A stretch of 64,000 bases of DNA from Phalacrocorax aristotelis (Eukaryota; Chordata; Aves; Suliformes; Phalacrocoracidae): NCBI RefSeq assembly GCF_949628215.1, contig NC_134311.1, forward strand, positions 78,238,090 to 78,302,089, written 5' to 3'. Below the pieces are notes generated by a model. The model was not told the DNA's origin, did not search any database, and worked only from the letters and a program-made list of their open reading frames with translations. This document shows positions 39,465 through 51,799 of the stretch, one piece after another. Within the stretch, counting starts at the first letter, position 1. Each line of letters begins with the position of its first letter. The position numbers and the translations under genes are program-made.

Positions 39465-39684
39465 TCATAAATAAGTGATAAATGTATTTATTTCATTCAC
39501 AATATGCACTTTTAAAAAAGCAGTATTACTTTCACAAAATGTTAAACCAGGAAACACATCTTGCTACTAAAAATCTCTCAATATAAAATGCAGTGTTTTA
39601 AAAAGTAAAATGCAATATAAACCAGTATAATGAGAAAAATGTGCATGCAGAAGGGAACCAAAACCCTCCTGCAGCCCGCCCTCC
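39465..39684 (-). other. LOXHD1: LOXHD1 3' untranslated region
   Basis: On the - strand the sequence after the stop is A/T-rich and reaches an AATAAA at 39492-39487 about 190 bases later. The end at about 39465 is inferred from that signal. Confidence 0.5.
39487..39492 (-). terminator. LOXHD1: LOXHD1 polyadenylation signal AATAAA
   Basis: TTTATT on the + strand gives AATAAA on the - strand, the first canonical hexamer I see after the LOXHD1 stop codon. Confidence 0.5.
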
Positions 39685-40165
39685 TCAGTACCTAGGAAAA
39701 AGCTCCCTCCAGATTAACCCATCACCCCGGTTTTCATCCAGCCACTTCCCACAGGGAAATATGGTGGTCACACCAGTCGCTGAGTTGGTGATCTCCACCC
39801 GCTCCACCAGCCAGCCCGGTGCCAGACCGCTGTTATCGTGCTCAATCCGGACTTTTTTTAGTTCCCCCATGTCCAGTGTTTCCAGGTAAAACCTGTTGGT
39901 TTTGCCCCGCTCAAAGAGGTTCCTGAATTTCTGCTTCAGCGCCCGCTTTCCCGAGTCCCCGTTCAACCCAAAGATGGTGATGAACACGTTGGCGTCGGTC
40001 CCTGAACCCTTTTCAAAGCCTGTGACCACGATGGTTTCATATTTGACTGGCACCAAGCTCCGGGCTTTGCTGGCAAAGCTTTCGGTGACCTTGGCACACT
40101 CAAAGACTTTGTAGTCCCTTCTCTTGTAACGCAGAGGGATTTTCACATTGCACCTGAAAAAGTAT
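39685..40165 (-). CDS. LOXHD1: LOXHD1 last coding exon: final PLAT domain
   Basis: The exon starts after tttcctttggcag, completes a lysine codon with A, then encodes residues 280-438 and TGA. Residues 280-319 finish the preceding domain ([13 protein letters not shown] then a basic KRRDYK stretch). From [13 protein letters not shown] (320 onward) the complete last PLAT domain follows, with the family's [12 protein letters not shown] strand, NGDSG turn, [19 protein letters not shown] and [14 protein letters not shown] motifs. PLAT domains are thought to bind membranes or proteins. The end of the protein lies only a few residues after the domain, as in mammals. This is the longest and most certain LOXHD1 exon here. 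Confidence 0.97.
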
Positions 40166-43100
40166 CTGCCAAAGGAAAATTAGGAGCGTGTTAATGGTAT
40201 GGATGGCCACTTTACTGGACAAATGTCATGAACTGCACATGTTACTGAATTGCCCAATATTAATGCTGTTTCAATACTTTTCCATATACGTGCTAGCACT
40301 AGAGTTTTTCTCTAGAAAGACAGCCATGATTGAACATTGCAACGGCAACTGGAAAACCCAACATCTCCCTAGACAGCCACAGACACCCTGCACATGGGAC
40401 GGTTGGTGTGGGGCACTTGTCACCTTTTTTGCCTGTGCAATGGAATGGACTTCTACAGACCCACTGAGGCAAGATGAACAGTCAGCCCCACAGCTAACGC
40501 AGCCCAGCACTGCTGAGTATAGATGGTCTGAGAGCAGGGGGATCAGCAATTAACCTCACTGATCATATCACAGAATCACAGAATCACAGAACCCCAGAAT
40601 GCCCGGGGTTGGAAGGGCCCTCTGGAGCTCACCCCGTCCCACCCCCTGCTGGAGCAGGCACCCCCAGAGCAGGGGCACAGGGCCGCGTCCAGGCGGGGGG
40701 TGAATGTCTCCAGGGAAGGGACCCCACAGCCTCTCTGGGCAGCCTGTGCCCCTGCTCTGGCACCCGCACAGCAAAGGGGTTTGGCCTCATGTTCAGGGGG
40801 AACTTCCCGTGTTCCAGCTTGTGCCCGTGGCCCCTTGGCCTGGCGTTGGGCACCACTGAAAAGAGCCCGGCCCCATCGCCCTGACACCTGCCCTTCAGAT
40901 ATTTATAGGCATCGATGAGATCCCCCCTCAGGCTTCTCTTCTCCAGGCTGAACAAGCCCAGGTCTCTCAGCCTTTCCTCACCAGGGAGATGCTCCAGCCC
41001 CTGATCCCCTTGGCAGCTCTGCGCTGGCCTTGCTCCAGCAGTTCCCTGCCCTTCTTGGACTGGGGGGCCCAGACCTGGCCGCAGCCCTGCAGGTGTGGCC
41101 TCACTGGGGCAGAGCAGAGGGGGAGGAGAACCTCCCTCGCCCTGCTGGCCACGCTCCTTTTATGGTTAGGGTTGGGTTAAGACCTAAGAAAAAGGGAACG
41201 GGAAAGATGGGAGGAAGAGGTTTAAATCTCCCCCTTTCCTCATCTAGACCACCCAGCCCACCCTTAACGGGGGGGGGGCGGGAAGCATCAAGTACAGAAA
41301 TGATAAGTACCAGATGCTGAAAGCCCTTGGTTCTGCGGTGCTGCCTCTGGTGATGTGCAGGGAGGATATAGCACATCCATAAATTACTGCATACCTGGCA
41401 CCCAGCCAGGGGCTGGAGCAGTCTGCTTTTAATGATGTATTTCATTTCCAATGATGCAGATCATTTCCAAACGAGATTTTTTTTTCCCCCTCCCCCACCT
41501 TGACCAAACTGCAGCAGGTTCTCCTGGAGGGAGAGTAGCTGGACTGCAGTGCATGTGCATAAAATGAACACCTGGAAGATTACTGAAATTCCAGCAGTAC
41601 TGTGCTTCTTAAGCACTTTCAACACTTTTGACATTTTCTGCAGCCAAAGTAAAGCACTCCTTTCTCTGGAAAGAAGCTTTATAAATGAGATGTTCTGGTG
41701 GGTGCAAGATTCTAGGCTCAGGGATGGAAAAACTGCATGAGAATGGAGTGGAGGGGTTGCCTGATGCTGCAGTTTTATTTCCTGGGCTACGTAAAAACTC
41801 ATGGTCTGGAGTTATAATGGAGAGTGCCAGTCTTCACAAGGGGCAAGAAGGAAAATATGACCTTTCTAGCCCTGAGATCTGCAAGAAAAAGCTTCCAAAC
41901 ACAGCCCTTTCACATACTAAGATCAACTACTAAAGGGCAAAAATCCCAATATATTTCAAAGCTATTGCTGCAGCAATCTCATAACTCTTAATTCAGTCTG
42001 GCTTAGCTGGGTGAGTTTTTTTGGATATTTGGGATTGGGAATACCTGAAGGGAGAGCTTGCTCTCAGGACACAATCTGCTCCAGTTGATTGTTTGCAGAG
42101 CAAACACCACTGTGAAGTGCTGTGTCTGCAGAGATGGAGCCGTGCTTCAGTGAAGTGACAGGCTTCAGGCTTTACTAGTATCTCCTGGCTCCCCTCTTTA
42201 ATTTAAAACAGTTTTAAAAAATCTTGGGCTTTGTGAGAAGATCTTTGGCCCCTTCAAATCATAATGTTTCAACAGTTTTAACAGGCTCCCAACGAGTTTA
42301 GTGCTCAGATTTGATTGCACAGCTGGACTTTAAGGGTCCCAGGTTTTTCCCCACCAGGAGAAAAGAACATGTTTTAGTATGTAATTGACTGAGTTTTCAT
42401 TCAGCAAACATTATTATGGCTCTTCTGCTGGCTGATTAATTTGCTAGGAGAGACTCTTATCTTCTAAAAAAAGAAAAAACACTTCAAAGATTTCTTCTTA
42501 AACACTCAATTGTCTCAGTTGGATCAAACTTCTTATAGTTAAATTCTTTAGCAGCAATGGAAATAACATGGAAAAGAAAAGAAATCCACAGCTGACATTG
42601 TGTTTTTTATTTTTTTTCCTGAAGAGCACTTTGTTCTGCAAATGAATGATCTCCTGTTCCCGCAGAATCCCTGTGCTATCTGCTCCCTGAGTCGTCACCC
42701 CTTCCAAAGACGGGGTTCAGACCAAAGCATGTAGGACCTGACATGCTCAGGACTCTTCAGGCATGATTATTTTTCAGCCATGGCAGATTTCAGTCATATT
42801 CAAATCACAGTAGCTGAGCAGCATGACTGCAGTCTTTCCAGTGGGCCTTTTGGACCATACCAGAAGGATCTCTCATCTAAACTGGTCTGAATCAGAGGTT
42901 CAGGTTTTGTCTTACCCTCAACTTTTTTCTAGGAGCTCGTTTTACAAGACTTACCTAAAGGCGAGTCTGTACAGAGCATCCTACAAACCCCTTAAATTTC
43001 AATCAGTCTAAGTATTTTCCACAAGCTGAGGCATTAGTTTGACATAGCTGTGAGATTCACCCAAGTCACCTTGTTTATAAACTTATCTGCACATGCCAAA

Positions 43101-43321
43101 GCCCACTCTAACAACTCAGACATTGCACAGGCAAGTCAGGCAAGGATGTTCTGTACCCAACACACCAAACAGCTTGTCCTTAGGTTTCAGAAAGAGATTA
43201 AGATTTAGTGAGACTTTCCACTGTTGCTTAAGTCTGAAATGCTTCAGGAGGACGCATGCAGAGCTGCTCAGCTTCCCCATGCCCTCCTGGAGCGGCACCT
43301 TGCAGACGAGAAGGCACTTAC
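40166..43321 (-). other. LOXHD1: LOXHD1 last intron
   Basis: This 3.16 kb GTAAGT..GGCAG intron carries a well-preserved CR1 copy (40568-41158) in the same orientation as the gene and a short G-rich run near 41269-41283. The rest holds no recognised feature. Confidence 0.87.
40568..41158 (-). mobile_element. CR1 LINE, about 590-base 3' portion, low divergence
   Basis: On the + strand it begins with three tandem 'cagaatca' units, the reverse complement of the CR1 tail. It then runs through the whole 3' part of ORF2. Read on the - strand it contains CR1 reverse-transcriptase C-terminal words such as FSLEKRSLRGDLIDAYKYLKG, GHGHKLEHGKFPLN and RLPREAVGSLPW, though shifted and interrupted. GC-rich and less decayed than the other copies, it is probably the youngest CR1 here. 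It is inserted in sense in a LOXHD1 intron and is 5'-truncated, so immobile. Confidence 0.93.
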
Positions 43322-43483
43322 TTGTTGCAAAGCTCCATCTCCGTTACAATAATCTCTTGGACATGCCAGAAGACATCAGCTTTTGCAGATGACTTCTTCC
43401 CATCTTTTGGGCAGTGACCAACACAGATGGCTGCAATATCACCAACATTCTTTGAAGAAAACTGGAATGTGTCTGTTGCTCCC
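43322..43483 (-). CDS. LOXHD1: LOXHD1 exon: atypical PLAT domain, C-terminal half
   Basis: The exon follows tttcctgtag, completes an arginine codon with G, and encodes residues 226-278 plus AA of a split lysine. The donor is AACAA|GTAAGT. The peptide GATDTFQFSSKNVGDIAAIC then VGHCPKDGKKSSAKADVF then WHVQEIIVTEMELCN is typical of the penultimate LOXHD1 PLAT domain. It is unusual for the family: the normal H-D-N-S-G-x-x-P-x-W segment is replaced by a Cys-containing CPKDGKKSSAKADVFW stretch. Confidence 0.95.
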
Positions 43484-44901
43484 CTACAGGAAACAGGGAG
43501 CAGTTTCAGTTATTATCTTGAAGGATGGCAGTGTCTTGTCTCATATGGACGTTAAGTAATTTGCACATGGCTATGGAAGATAGAAGATAAATTTATTTAA
43601 AAGATTTATTTAAAGTCATTTGATTTAACCTACAATCATTCAACACAAAGTATAATTTCCATATTTAAATTTAGTATTTTCTCTGATTGGGGTGACACTT
43701 TAAATTGTTGCCACTAGGACTTTCCAGGATAAACTTGAACTGTTCCACACACAAAATCAATTTGCCTCATTACAGATAAAGCTAAAGAATGACTAATTTC
43801 CCCTCCGGCGCTTATTCATTCATTCTCAGCAGATAATGTATCTGTTACACATCTACCCACCATAGCTATTTTAAATTTGCTAGTTTAGCCACCCTTCCTG
43901 AGCTGAGCTTGAAAACATTTTAGAGAAACAATTGGTCTCTGTCAAACCATTGGCTAGCTCCCTGTCATGTCACCTGTGTATTGTTAAGTTTATCCCCTTG
44001 GACTGGTCCCCATTCCAACCTGCGTCCAAGGATGGACTAATGCTTTGGAGAGTAGCATCTAACTCCACTGTAGACACCATCAGCTGAAGGTCAGAAGGAA
44101 GTCCTCACAGTCTTTCATGTTTCACATGAAATCTCAGCCATTCATACTAGAGTCCACAGCAGCTATAATTTCACAAGAAAAACCTTTCCTCCCTGCAAAG
44201 CAACTGAACATCATCGGCGTCCATGGCTTTGAAGAGGTTCCCTTCTCTGAAGGGCATGCTGTGTCCTTACACAAAGTAGAAAACCCATCTCGCATCTGGA
44301 GCACTTTGGTCCCACATGGGGAAAGGAATCTACACCATGATACATAGATGCGCCTCCAGCTTTGCACATGAGGCTGATACTCAGCTTTCCTCATGCGACA
44401 GTGATCTTTCAGCATTACCTCCCAGATTCATCTGGAAAGTCAAATCTGAGCAGCTCTGACAACATTTAGCCTCCAACTATTTTTACTTTCTCTCTGATTC
44501 CCACTGCCAGTGAGATGCTGTAAAACGGAAACTAAAAAAACCTCCAGCTTCCCTCTACCCCTCCCAGCTCAAAAACACACAGCCTCCCCGGGAGCTCGCC
44601 AGAAGCCCATTTGTATGTACTCATACAAAAGGACACGCACATGCACATGCATCATCTACACTTCCTTTATCAAATGCCTTTTTCTTACAATTTTTAAACC
44701 TGTTCTGTATCTGCCCGTCAGAGACTAAATTGACATCTTCCTTTTACTCCAGGTTAGAAGCCATCAGGGTTTTTTGGAAGGGGGATGAGAAACAGCATGG
44801 AACAAACACAACTCTGTAGACCATATTGGAGAAGAGATGGCATTTGTGGGAGACACACAGCTGGTAGGGAGTTCCTCTAGCCCACCATGCAGCCCCACTA
44901 C
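43484..44901 (-). other. LOXHD1: LOXHD1 intron
   Basis: This 1.42 kb intron has a GTAGTG donor, weaker than consensus, and a CTGTAG acceptor. No repeat or other gene was recognised. Confidence 0.86.
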
Positions 44902-45040
44902 CTTTCAAATCTCCTTTTCTTGGAAGAGTTTTCCATAAGGAATTCTTTCGAGCGGCCCAGCTTTCCTTCTAAGATGATCCAGATGTTTTCCTTTGTTTCT
45001 GCATCCTCTCTGTCACTTGTTACTGTGACAATCTCATAGG
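44902..45040 (-). CDS. LOXHD1: LOXHD1 exon: atypical PLAT domain, N-terminal half
   Basis: It encodes residues 180-224 with a shared threonine codon at the 5' end and a shared arginine at the 3' end. The peptide is [19 protein letters not shown] then [18 protein letters not shown] then SSKKRRFE, starting a PLAT domain in which the usual G-T-D-A-N-V motif is replaced by ETKENIW. The acceptor is ctttaaag, with A/T-rich sequence before it and a pyrimidine tract some 30-45 bases upstream. The donor is GAAAG|GTAGTG. Both sites are weaker than average, but the phase is right and no better alternative is visible. Confidence 0.9.
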
Positions 45041-46158
45041 CTTTAAAGCATAATTAACACACACGTTAATCAGAGAAGGAAGAGCAGATGGCCAGAAAGA
45101 TTTCTTCATTTGGCTGTTGCTTTGCTTAAAAACTCTTTTACTAATATTTATCACAGCACACAAGAAAGCATTTGCAAAATAAGGATGGAATCACACTAAA
45201 ATCAGTGGGGCTTTTGACTTCTTTGTGCTTTAGATTTCATGCTGGGGTAGAGTACATGAAAAATATAAGTACTTCTCGATCAGCTAGCAGGAGTAGACAA
45301 AGCTGCTCTTGAACAAGCTGTGTCCACCTCCCTGCTGTGCTAAGCACTCCCTTTTTAACACATCCCAAATCCTACAGTTTTTGTGCCACTGTTCTTAACA
45401 GGGACACTGAGAGTATCCATATACCCAACAGGATGTGCTCAGATGCCATGGTGGCATATAAGTAACAAAAATGCCAATAACAAGGCTGTTTTTTGTAGGG
45501 GCAGAGTGAAATCACACTGAAGTGACATGATTATTGACTCTCCAGGACTCTCCTGAAAAAGAGCACTGCGGTGCAGGAGTACTTGAGATGCACTTTGCAT
45601 ATCATCAGTGCAGTTAAATAACTCTTGCTCACTCGCTTGCTCATCACATTAGACACCAATATAATTGCCTTGGACTCAGTGGAATTACCCAGAGCAGACC
45701 CAGAGCTATGAGGTGTTAAGCTCAGCTGTCATGTTCAGCCAGGGTACTTGAGCTAGCAGCCCAGAACATGTTAAGGAGGAAGCTGGAACAATGTTACTTA
45801 CAAAGCTTTAAGGATTGAACTTATTTTCCACCTCAAAGACTCAAGCCCATTATTTCTAATGAGACCATGACCATGTGCCCTCATGGCTTACTGCTGGATT
45901 GAACCACTGCAGATGGGCCTCTCTTAAGTTTCAACCCCAAAAGAGATCTTTTTCTTCCACATAAATCCTGATTTGTTTCTTTCTTATCACAGCATTGCAC
46001 TTTCGAACTAAAGAGTACCGTAAATAATCCAACCCTTAAAGCCTGCAAATACGAACACCTCTTGCATGGGAACCCTTAGTGGAGCAGCTTGCAGGAGTTT
46101 TGGTCCTACGGCCTCTGAGGGTCCCTCAGCAAAAGCCACAAATCAGCTCTGAACTTAC
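45041..46158 (-). other. LOXHD1: LOXHD1 intron
   Basis: This 1.1 kb intron starts GTAAGT and ends TTTAAAG. No repeat or gene was recognised. Confidence 0.85.
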
Positions 46159-46329
46159 TGGTCCGTTCCTTCAGTTCCAGGATGTCATTATTGGCACAAG
46201 CCAGTTCCCTTATGAGCTGCCCATCGTCTTCACCTTTAGCCAGCCAGCGATCGCACTGGAAGCGAAATGTCTTGTCCATAGCAGAGTCCTTCACATCAAT
46301 ATATTCCAAGTGCCATCCTGGTGCGATTC
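46159..46329 (-). CDS. LOXHD1: LOXHD1 exon: C-terminal half of a PLAT domain
   Basis: It follows gttttactag, completes a glycine with GA, and encodes residues 123-178 plus the first base of a threonine codon. The donor is ACCA|GTAAGT. The peptide [20 protein letters not shown] then [20 protein letters not shown] then [16 protein letters not shown] carries the conserved PLAT features G-W-x-L-E-x-I, F-x-C-x-R-W-L and E-D-D-G. It directly continues the half-domain from 58291-58106 (HDNKG|IAPGW), which confirms the splicing across the 11.8 kb intron. Confidence 0.96.
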
Positions 46330-46594
46330 CTAGTAAAACAAAAATATAAAAAAAATATTTTAATGTTTTCACATTGCTTAGGTAAGTAGGTGAGATACCT
46401 CTCCTTAGGAGCACCCTGCTGGTATGAGAAATTATCTATATTTGCTTCAGATAATGTCACCACTGAACATTACATTGTTCAGATACCAAAAGCAATGACC
46501 ACATGCTCTAGAACATAATCCAATCCTCCTTCTAGGGTCAGGCCATGCTTTTGAGGGACTCACTGTCTTTTGATTAGAGAATGTTGGAGTGCGG

Positions 46595-46690
46595 TCCCAG
46601 ATAAACTAGATTTCAAGCTCTCTGGGCAAGAGGCCATCTCTTGCCCTTGCCCAGCACTTTGCCCAAGATGGGGCTTTGGCAATACCAGTG
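46595..46690. repeat. Possible ancient MIR/SINE-like remnant
   Basis: A stretch reading 'caagctctctgggcaagagg', then 'cagcactttgcccaagatgg', resembles the conserved tail of amniote MIR-type elements. It is short and diverged. Confidence 0.35.
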
Positions 46691-47949
46691 GCAAGCAGCA
46701 GCGAGCAGGGAGAGCTGGGGCCAGCGTGCTCCCTGCCAGCACACCAACACAGGAACTGTCCCAGGAAGAAGCACTACCGTAGCTTAGGGACAACAAAGCC
46801 TTACAAAACCCTAGGGAAATCAGGGCCCTACAGAACTGTTTGCCAGATCCAGGAACGTGAAGTCTCCTGGAAATCGGATGGTTCCAGGACAAAAGTTAAT
46901 GGAGCAGCTTCTGTCACAGAAACCACTACTGATTTTTCCTTCCATTTTAAGGGAAACATGAAGCCTTAAAAGCCAAAACACAGATATGATTTCATGTGTC
47001 ATCTAACCCCCATCCCTCCACCACACGTCCATAGTTATTAAAAATGATATAGCAGTGTGTGCATGTTTTGTGGGGATCCCTTCATGTCTTGGGAGTGCTA
47101 GCTGGCCACAAGCTGTAGGGTTTAGTGTCTTCCTCTGTGGCCCCCAGACCCTTCATATTTGGATTTGAAGGTCGGAAGGAAGATTGCTCCTTTGATCCTG
47201 CCAGCTAGCATATGCAAGGAAATTATCCATGCTATCCTGATCTTGCCAAGCAACCAGGGCGAATTCACTAATGCTGTGACTGGCCATGAACACAGGAAAA
47301 ACTGAAGTGATGGATGCTCCAGCAGGGACCACCAAATCACTTAATTTTTGCCTTGGGGGCCTTCTGAGGACTCATAGCTCCCTTTTAGTTTTCTACTTCT
47401 TTTTATTTCTTCAGTGGAAAAGCAACCTGAAAATGAAGAAAAGGACATTTGTGAACATTTTCCTGATTTCTTTGTTGAAATAGCAGCTCTTGTTGAGCTT
47501 GGAGGGACATGAGGTTCTGACAGGTCTACTTACAAGTCCTGTTATTAGTCAGACAAGTCAGACAACGAAAGGTTATGTTCATGATAAGAGATCTCTGCTG
47601 ACTTATTATTTACATCCCAGAGACATTAAACAGCTCTTGCTCTTCCAAGAACTCACTGCCATGTGCCTACTTCCTTAGTTTGCAAATATCTTTAGCCCTG
47701 AAAAGAAAATGATGGCACATTTCTGAGCAATGTTAACGAGTCGCCCTGCTCCTGTAGACTGCAATCCCTCTACATCATGTGTTGGCAGTTCTCTACCAGC
47801 CTCACAGCCATTCCTGTTTTATATTTTGCCTTCCTGAACCTTTTTCAAGATAGGAAATCACCCGCTATAAAGCACAGACCTCAACCAAAGACACCACTTG
47901 TCCCTTAAATTTAGGAGGCACAAAACTGCAAAATCATTGTGACTGAAAG

Positions 47950-48410
47950 TGACCTCTGGAGAACATTTAGTCCAACCCTTTGCTTAGAGCAAGGTCAACC
48001 AAAACAGGTTGCTCAAGGCTGTGTCCAGTCAGGTTTTGTATATCTCCAAGGATGGAGACTCCACAACCTCTCTGGGCCACCTGTGCCAGTGTTTGTGTAC
48101 CTGTGCAAAGAAAAAAAAAAGCTTTATTCTTATGTTTAAATTGGCATTCCTGTATTTCAATTTGTGCCTGTTGCCTCTTGTCCTGTCACTGGGCACTTCT
48201 GAGAAGAGTCTGGCTCTGCCTTCTTTACTCCCCCATCAGATATTTTCACATATTGATAAAATCCCTGAGCCTCGTCTTCTCCAGCTGAACAGTCCCAGCT
48301 CTCCCAGCCTCTCCTCACACAACAGAGACTCCAGTTCCTGAATCATTCTTGTGGCCCTTCACTGGACTCTCTCCAGTCCACGTCTCTTGCACTGGGAGGT
48401 CAGTGTCGTG
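47950..48410 (-). mobile_element. CR1 LINE fragment, older copy
   Basis: On the + strand it reads as reverse-complement CR1: 'gacctctggagaacatttag', 'acaacctctctgggccacct', 'ttgcctcttgtcctgtcact' and 'tccagctgaacagtcccagc' in order. It is more diverged than the 40.6 kb copy, with small indels and an internal A10 run. Confidence 0.88.
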
Positions 48411-51400
48411 TGCCAATGACAAGACCTGTGCAAATACCATGGGTGGAGTGCCCAGGCAGGGGAGCTGGAAGCACCACCTTCATGCATGACCTCCTCAAGG
48501 CTCCAGCAGCAGAACAAGGGTATGAAGGGGTTTTGGGGGTGAGCTGGCATGCAATACCCTCACAGATCCTCACCAGTTTACTGCCTCCTGGACAGATTTA
48601 CAGGTTTCCCAGGGCTCCCACTGCCCTCTAACTGGAGCAACTTGCTCTTTGGGGCTCTTTGGAAATTTATTCTAAACATGTTGGCAGTGTCAGCTGTTAA
48701 TCTTTTTGGCAGGCTCATTTCCATTTAAGTTCAATGAACATCTCTGCAGCATATTTAGGAGGCTGCTCCGCTTCCATCAAAACTTTAGTTAAAACGGTAC
48801 AGGATGAAAGAAAGAAAACATCCCATCCTTCAGCAAAAGAGATCAATGACTAAAGACCAGGATAGAATAAATTGGTTGTCTTAGTCCTGTTGCCAGCAAT
48901 GAACAGAGTGAGTGGGACAGGATCAGTGTTAAACAGTGGTATCAGGAGAGAGACCGAATGAGATGCACGTACCCTCCTCTCTCTTCTTCAGCCTGGTCCC
49001 AGCAGCAGCTCAGCAGGAGCGCTGCAACAAAAACCTGCTCTTTTATCACAGGGAGAGATGGGCCAGAGCTAGTTCTCCAGCACATGCTGGAGTTGAGGGC
49101 AAAGGAAGCACAAAACGCAGCTTTTCCTGGTGTTCCCTGCAAAAGATGCATCTATCAGCTCTGTGCTATTTAAAGAGCAAGCTCTGGGCTCTGTCAGGAG
49201 ATCGACACTGAAAAGCAAATACCAGCAAGGCATTCCTTACAGCACAAGGGTACCTCGAATCAAAGAGCTGGCTGGACACTCTTAGAAAAATGGTGCTACT
49301 GCCTCAAAGCACCATCCTGTCTGCTTTAAGGAAAAAATATTTTTCTTCCCTCTCGCTAGAATTGGTCTTTCCTTTTCCTGTTTTCCTTCCTGATGCTTAG
49401 CAACTTAGATTAGGAGACCTGGAATCTGTAAAAGAATCCTATAGTGCTTTTCATTTCTCAAAAGAAATAATTCACCCCAGCTGAATGCTGTACTGGCTAT
49501 GTCCAGAGCAGCACATCTTCCCACCCTGTCCATGTCCCCCGGTGCCAGGAGTGGTGTCACATCAAGGGTTTCACTACCACAGCATTAAACCCCATTTAAA
49601 AGCTGATATGGAAATGGAAGGATTGATTCAGGGTTGAAGAAGTTATTTGCTTTACCAGGAAAATAATTGGGTTTCTCTTGTTTCAGACTTGGAAAAGATA
49701 TATTTAATTTCTTATTGTATTGATAGAGAAAAAACCAGAAAGTCCTGTTACACACAGAGTCTAAATGTGAGACTTGCCTTCCACAAGGATGGCTCTGCAA
49801 GTCAGGGGCACAACAGTGTTAAGGAGAAGAAACTGTTTTTGCAGAACCACTTTTCAGGTCAGGAAATCCTGGTTTCAAGGTATTACCCTGTGTCCACCTT
49901 CTGTTTCTCTGTGGCTTTGCAGAGCAATGGGGTCAGAGAAATTACAGCACCTGAGAAACAACAGGGAAGGGAACTATGTCCCAATCATGGGTGTAACCCT
50001 GGAGGCATCAAATCCTCAGCACAAGCTGATTTATTGAGTGGGGGACACAGTGAGGGACTGAGGAAGAGGAGCCAGAAAAGCGGTGTGGATGTAGCAGGGT
50101 GGAAGGACTTTCCTAGGTCCTGTCCACTTCTAGGACAGCCTAGCTGTGCAGGAGAAACTGGAGGACCTCTGCAACAATGCCTCATCAGCCTTTTCCCTGG
50201 ACACTGTTGGCTGGTGGATCCTGTTCCACTGTGAAAACCACAGCTGCTCCATCAGTGAACTTTCAGTGCTTGCCGAAAAGACAGAGCGGATCAGCCTGTA
50301 TCCCTTTGGCACCTCAACCAACAGTACCAGGAACACAAGGGCTCAGGAATGAATCGACTGCATGAATGCCTTGGAAAAAATTGTGGGCTTTTCTGCAGTG
50401 ACCCCGGTGCAAAACAGTACCACTACATTTGTCTGCGTTACTGCTTTTCGGCAGAAGGGAAGAAATAGAACATATCTGAGCAGTTCCTGCTTGAATACAC
50501 AGGTCTCAGTCTTTAAAATAGTTCGGCCACCACTGTGCCTTTGTGGAAGATCCCCCATCACCATAACAAGTGTTTAATGTTTGAAACAAAAGGTACTTCA
50601 CTCCAGGCCTGTTTTGCTGCCATCAAAATCCCCTGCAGCAGACCTATCCTAATAAAACCGATGGCTTTGCCACGTAGGGTCCTTAATGGTCCGCAGCTGG
50701 AAGTGACATTTTCAATGACATGCAAAATATTTCAAATGTAATTAAAGGAGAATAGCTTTGGGGAAAACAGAAACACTTTTCTTGCTTGACTCTGGCAGTT
50801 GTATAATTTAGTGTCATGTAGGGAAATGTATTCTCTTCCCCAAGTGTCCTTATCCAAAAGAGCAGTTATTTGTCCCATTTATCCTCCTTTCCAAAAGCAC
50901 CAAAGCTGACAACTGAGTGATGCTGGGCAAGGACCCTCTGTGTTAATCCGCAAGGTCTCCACAGGAACATTTTTCCCTTTTTCCCAGCTCATGCTAAAGG
51001 TTTGTGCTTTCCCGATGTTGGGCAGACAGGTTCGATTGTAAGCTCCTTGTCATGCATCGCTGCAGTGATAAGCACAATTGAGTCTGACTTTAGAAGTAGT
51101 AGATGTAGCACAGATAATGAAGACACCACTTCATTTAACTAAAACACCAACTTGCAGCACCAGAATTTTCCTAAGCCCCTCTTGGGAACAGTCACCACTT
51201 GCCCCAGCCTATCTATATTCACCCCTAAAATATGAAGCTGTTCTGACACACTCATAAACATGGGAGGATGGGAGAAAAAGGCTGAGAATTAATCGAGTCT
51301 GGTGGGTTCACCACTCACCAGGCACCTGGTCCCTGAGCTTGCTTTAGTGAATATTAACTATTCCTTGCAAAGTGAGAGCTGATGGGATCAAATCTGTGCT

Positions 51401-51534
51401 GGCAGAACCACATTCAGGCTTGGATGCACGCATGTCCATGCGAGCTAAACTGTCTTTACGCTTTGCAGCCATATTAAATGATTTTCCTCTCTATCCCTTG
51501 TTTATCTGTAGCAGATCTTCTTTGGTTTGGTTTC

Positions 51535-51799
51535 GTTAGGAGGAGAGGAAATGGCCTCAAGCTGCACCAGGGGAAGTTTAGGTTGGACATTAGGAAAAAC
51601 TTCTTCACCGAAAGGGTTGTCAGGCCCTGGCACAGGCTGCCCAGGGAGGTGGGGGAGTCTCCATCCCTGGAGGTATTTAAAAGAAGGGTAGATGTGCTTG
51701 TGGATATGGTTTAGTGGTGGACTTGGCAGCGATAGGTTAGTGGTTGGACTCATGATCTTAAAGGTCTTTTCCAACCTTAACGATTCTATGATTCTATGA
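51535..51799 (+). mobile_element. CR1 LINE, 3' end with intact tail
   Basis: A short frame at 51478-51714 includes the CR1 ORF2 C-terminal words [20 protein letters not shown] and [18 protein letters not shown]. The element continues through the TTCCAACC block to a perfect ATTCTATGATTCTATGA end. It lies antisense to LOXHD1. The tail is exact, so this copy is fairly young, but it is truncated to about 265 bases. Confidence 0.93.

Noticed and set aside
40629..40955. 108-codon - strand frame
   Set aside because: Part of the CR1 copy at 40568-41158.
49647..50234. 195-codon + strand frame inside the LOXHD1 intron
   Set aside because: Composition is not protein-like, no motif is seen, and it is antisense within an intron without splice or promoter support.
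51478..51714. 78-codon frame with conserved-looking protein
   Set aside because: The similarity is to the end of CR1 ORF2, so it is a transposon remnant, not a host gene.
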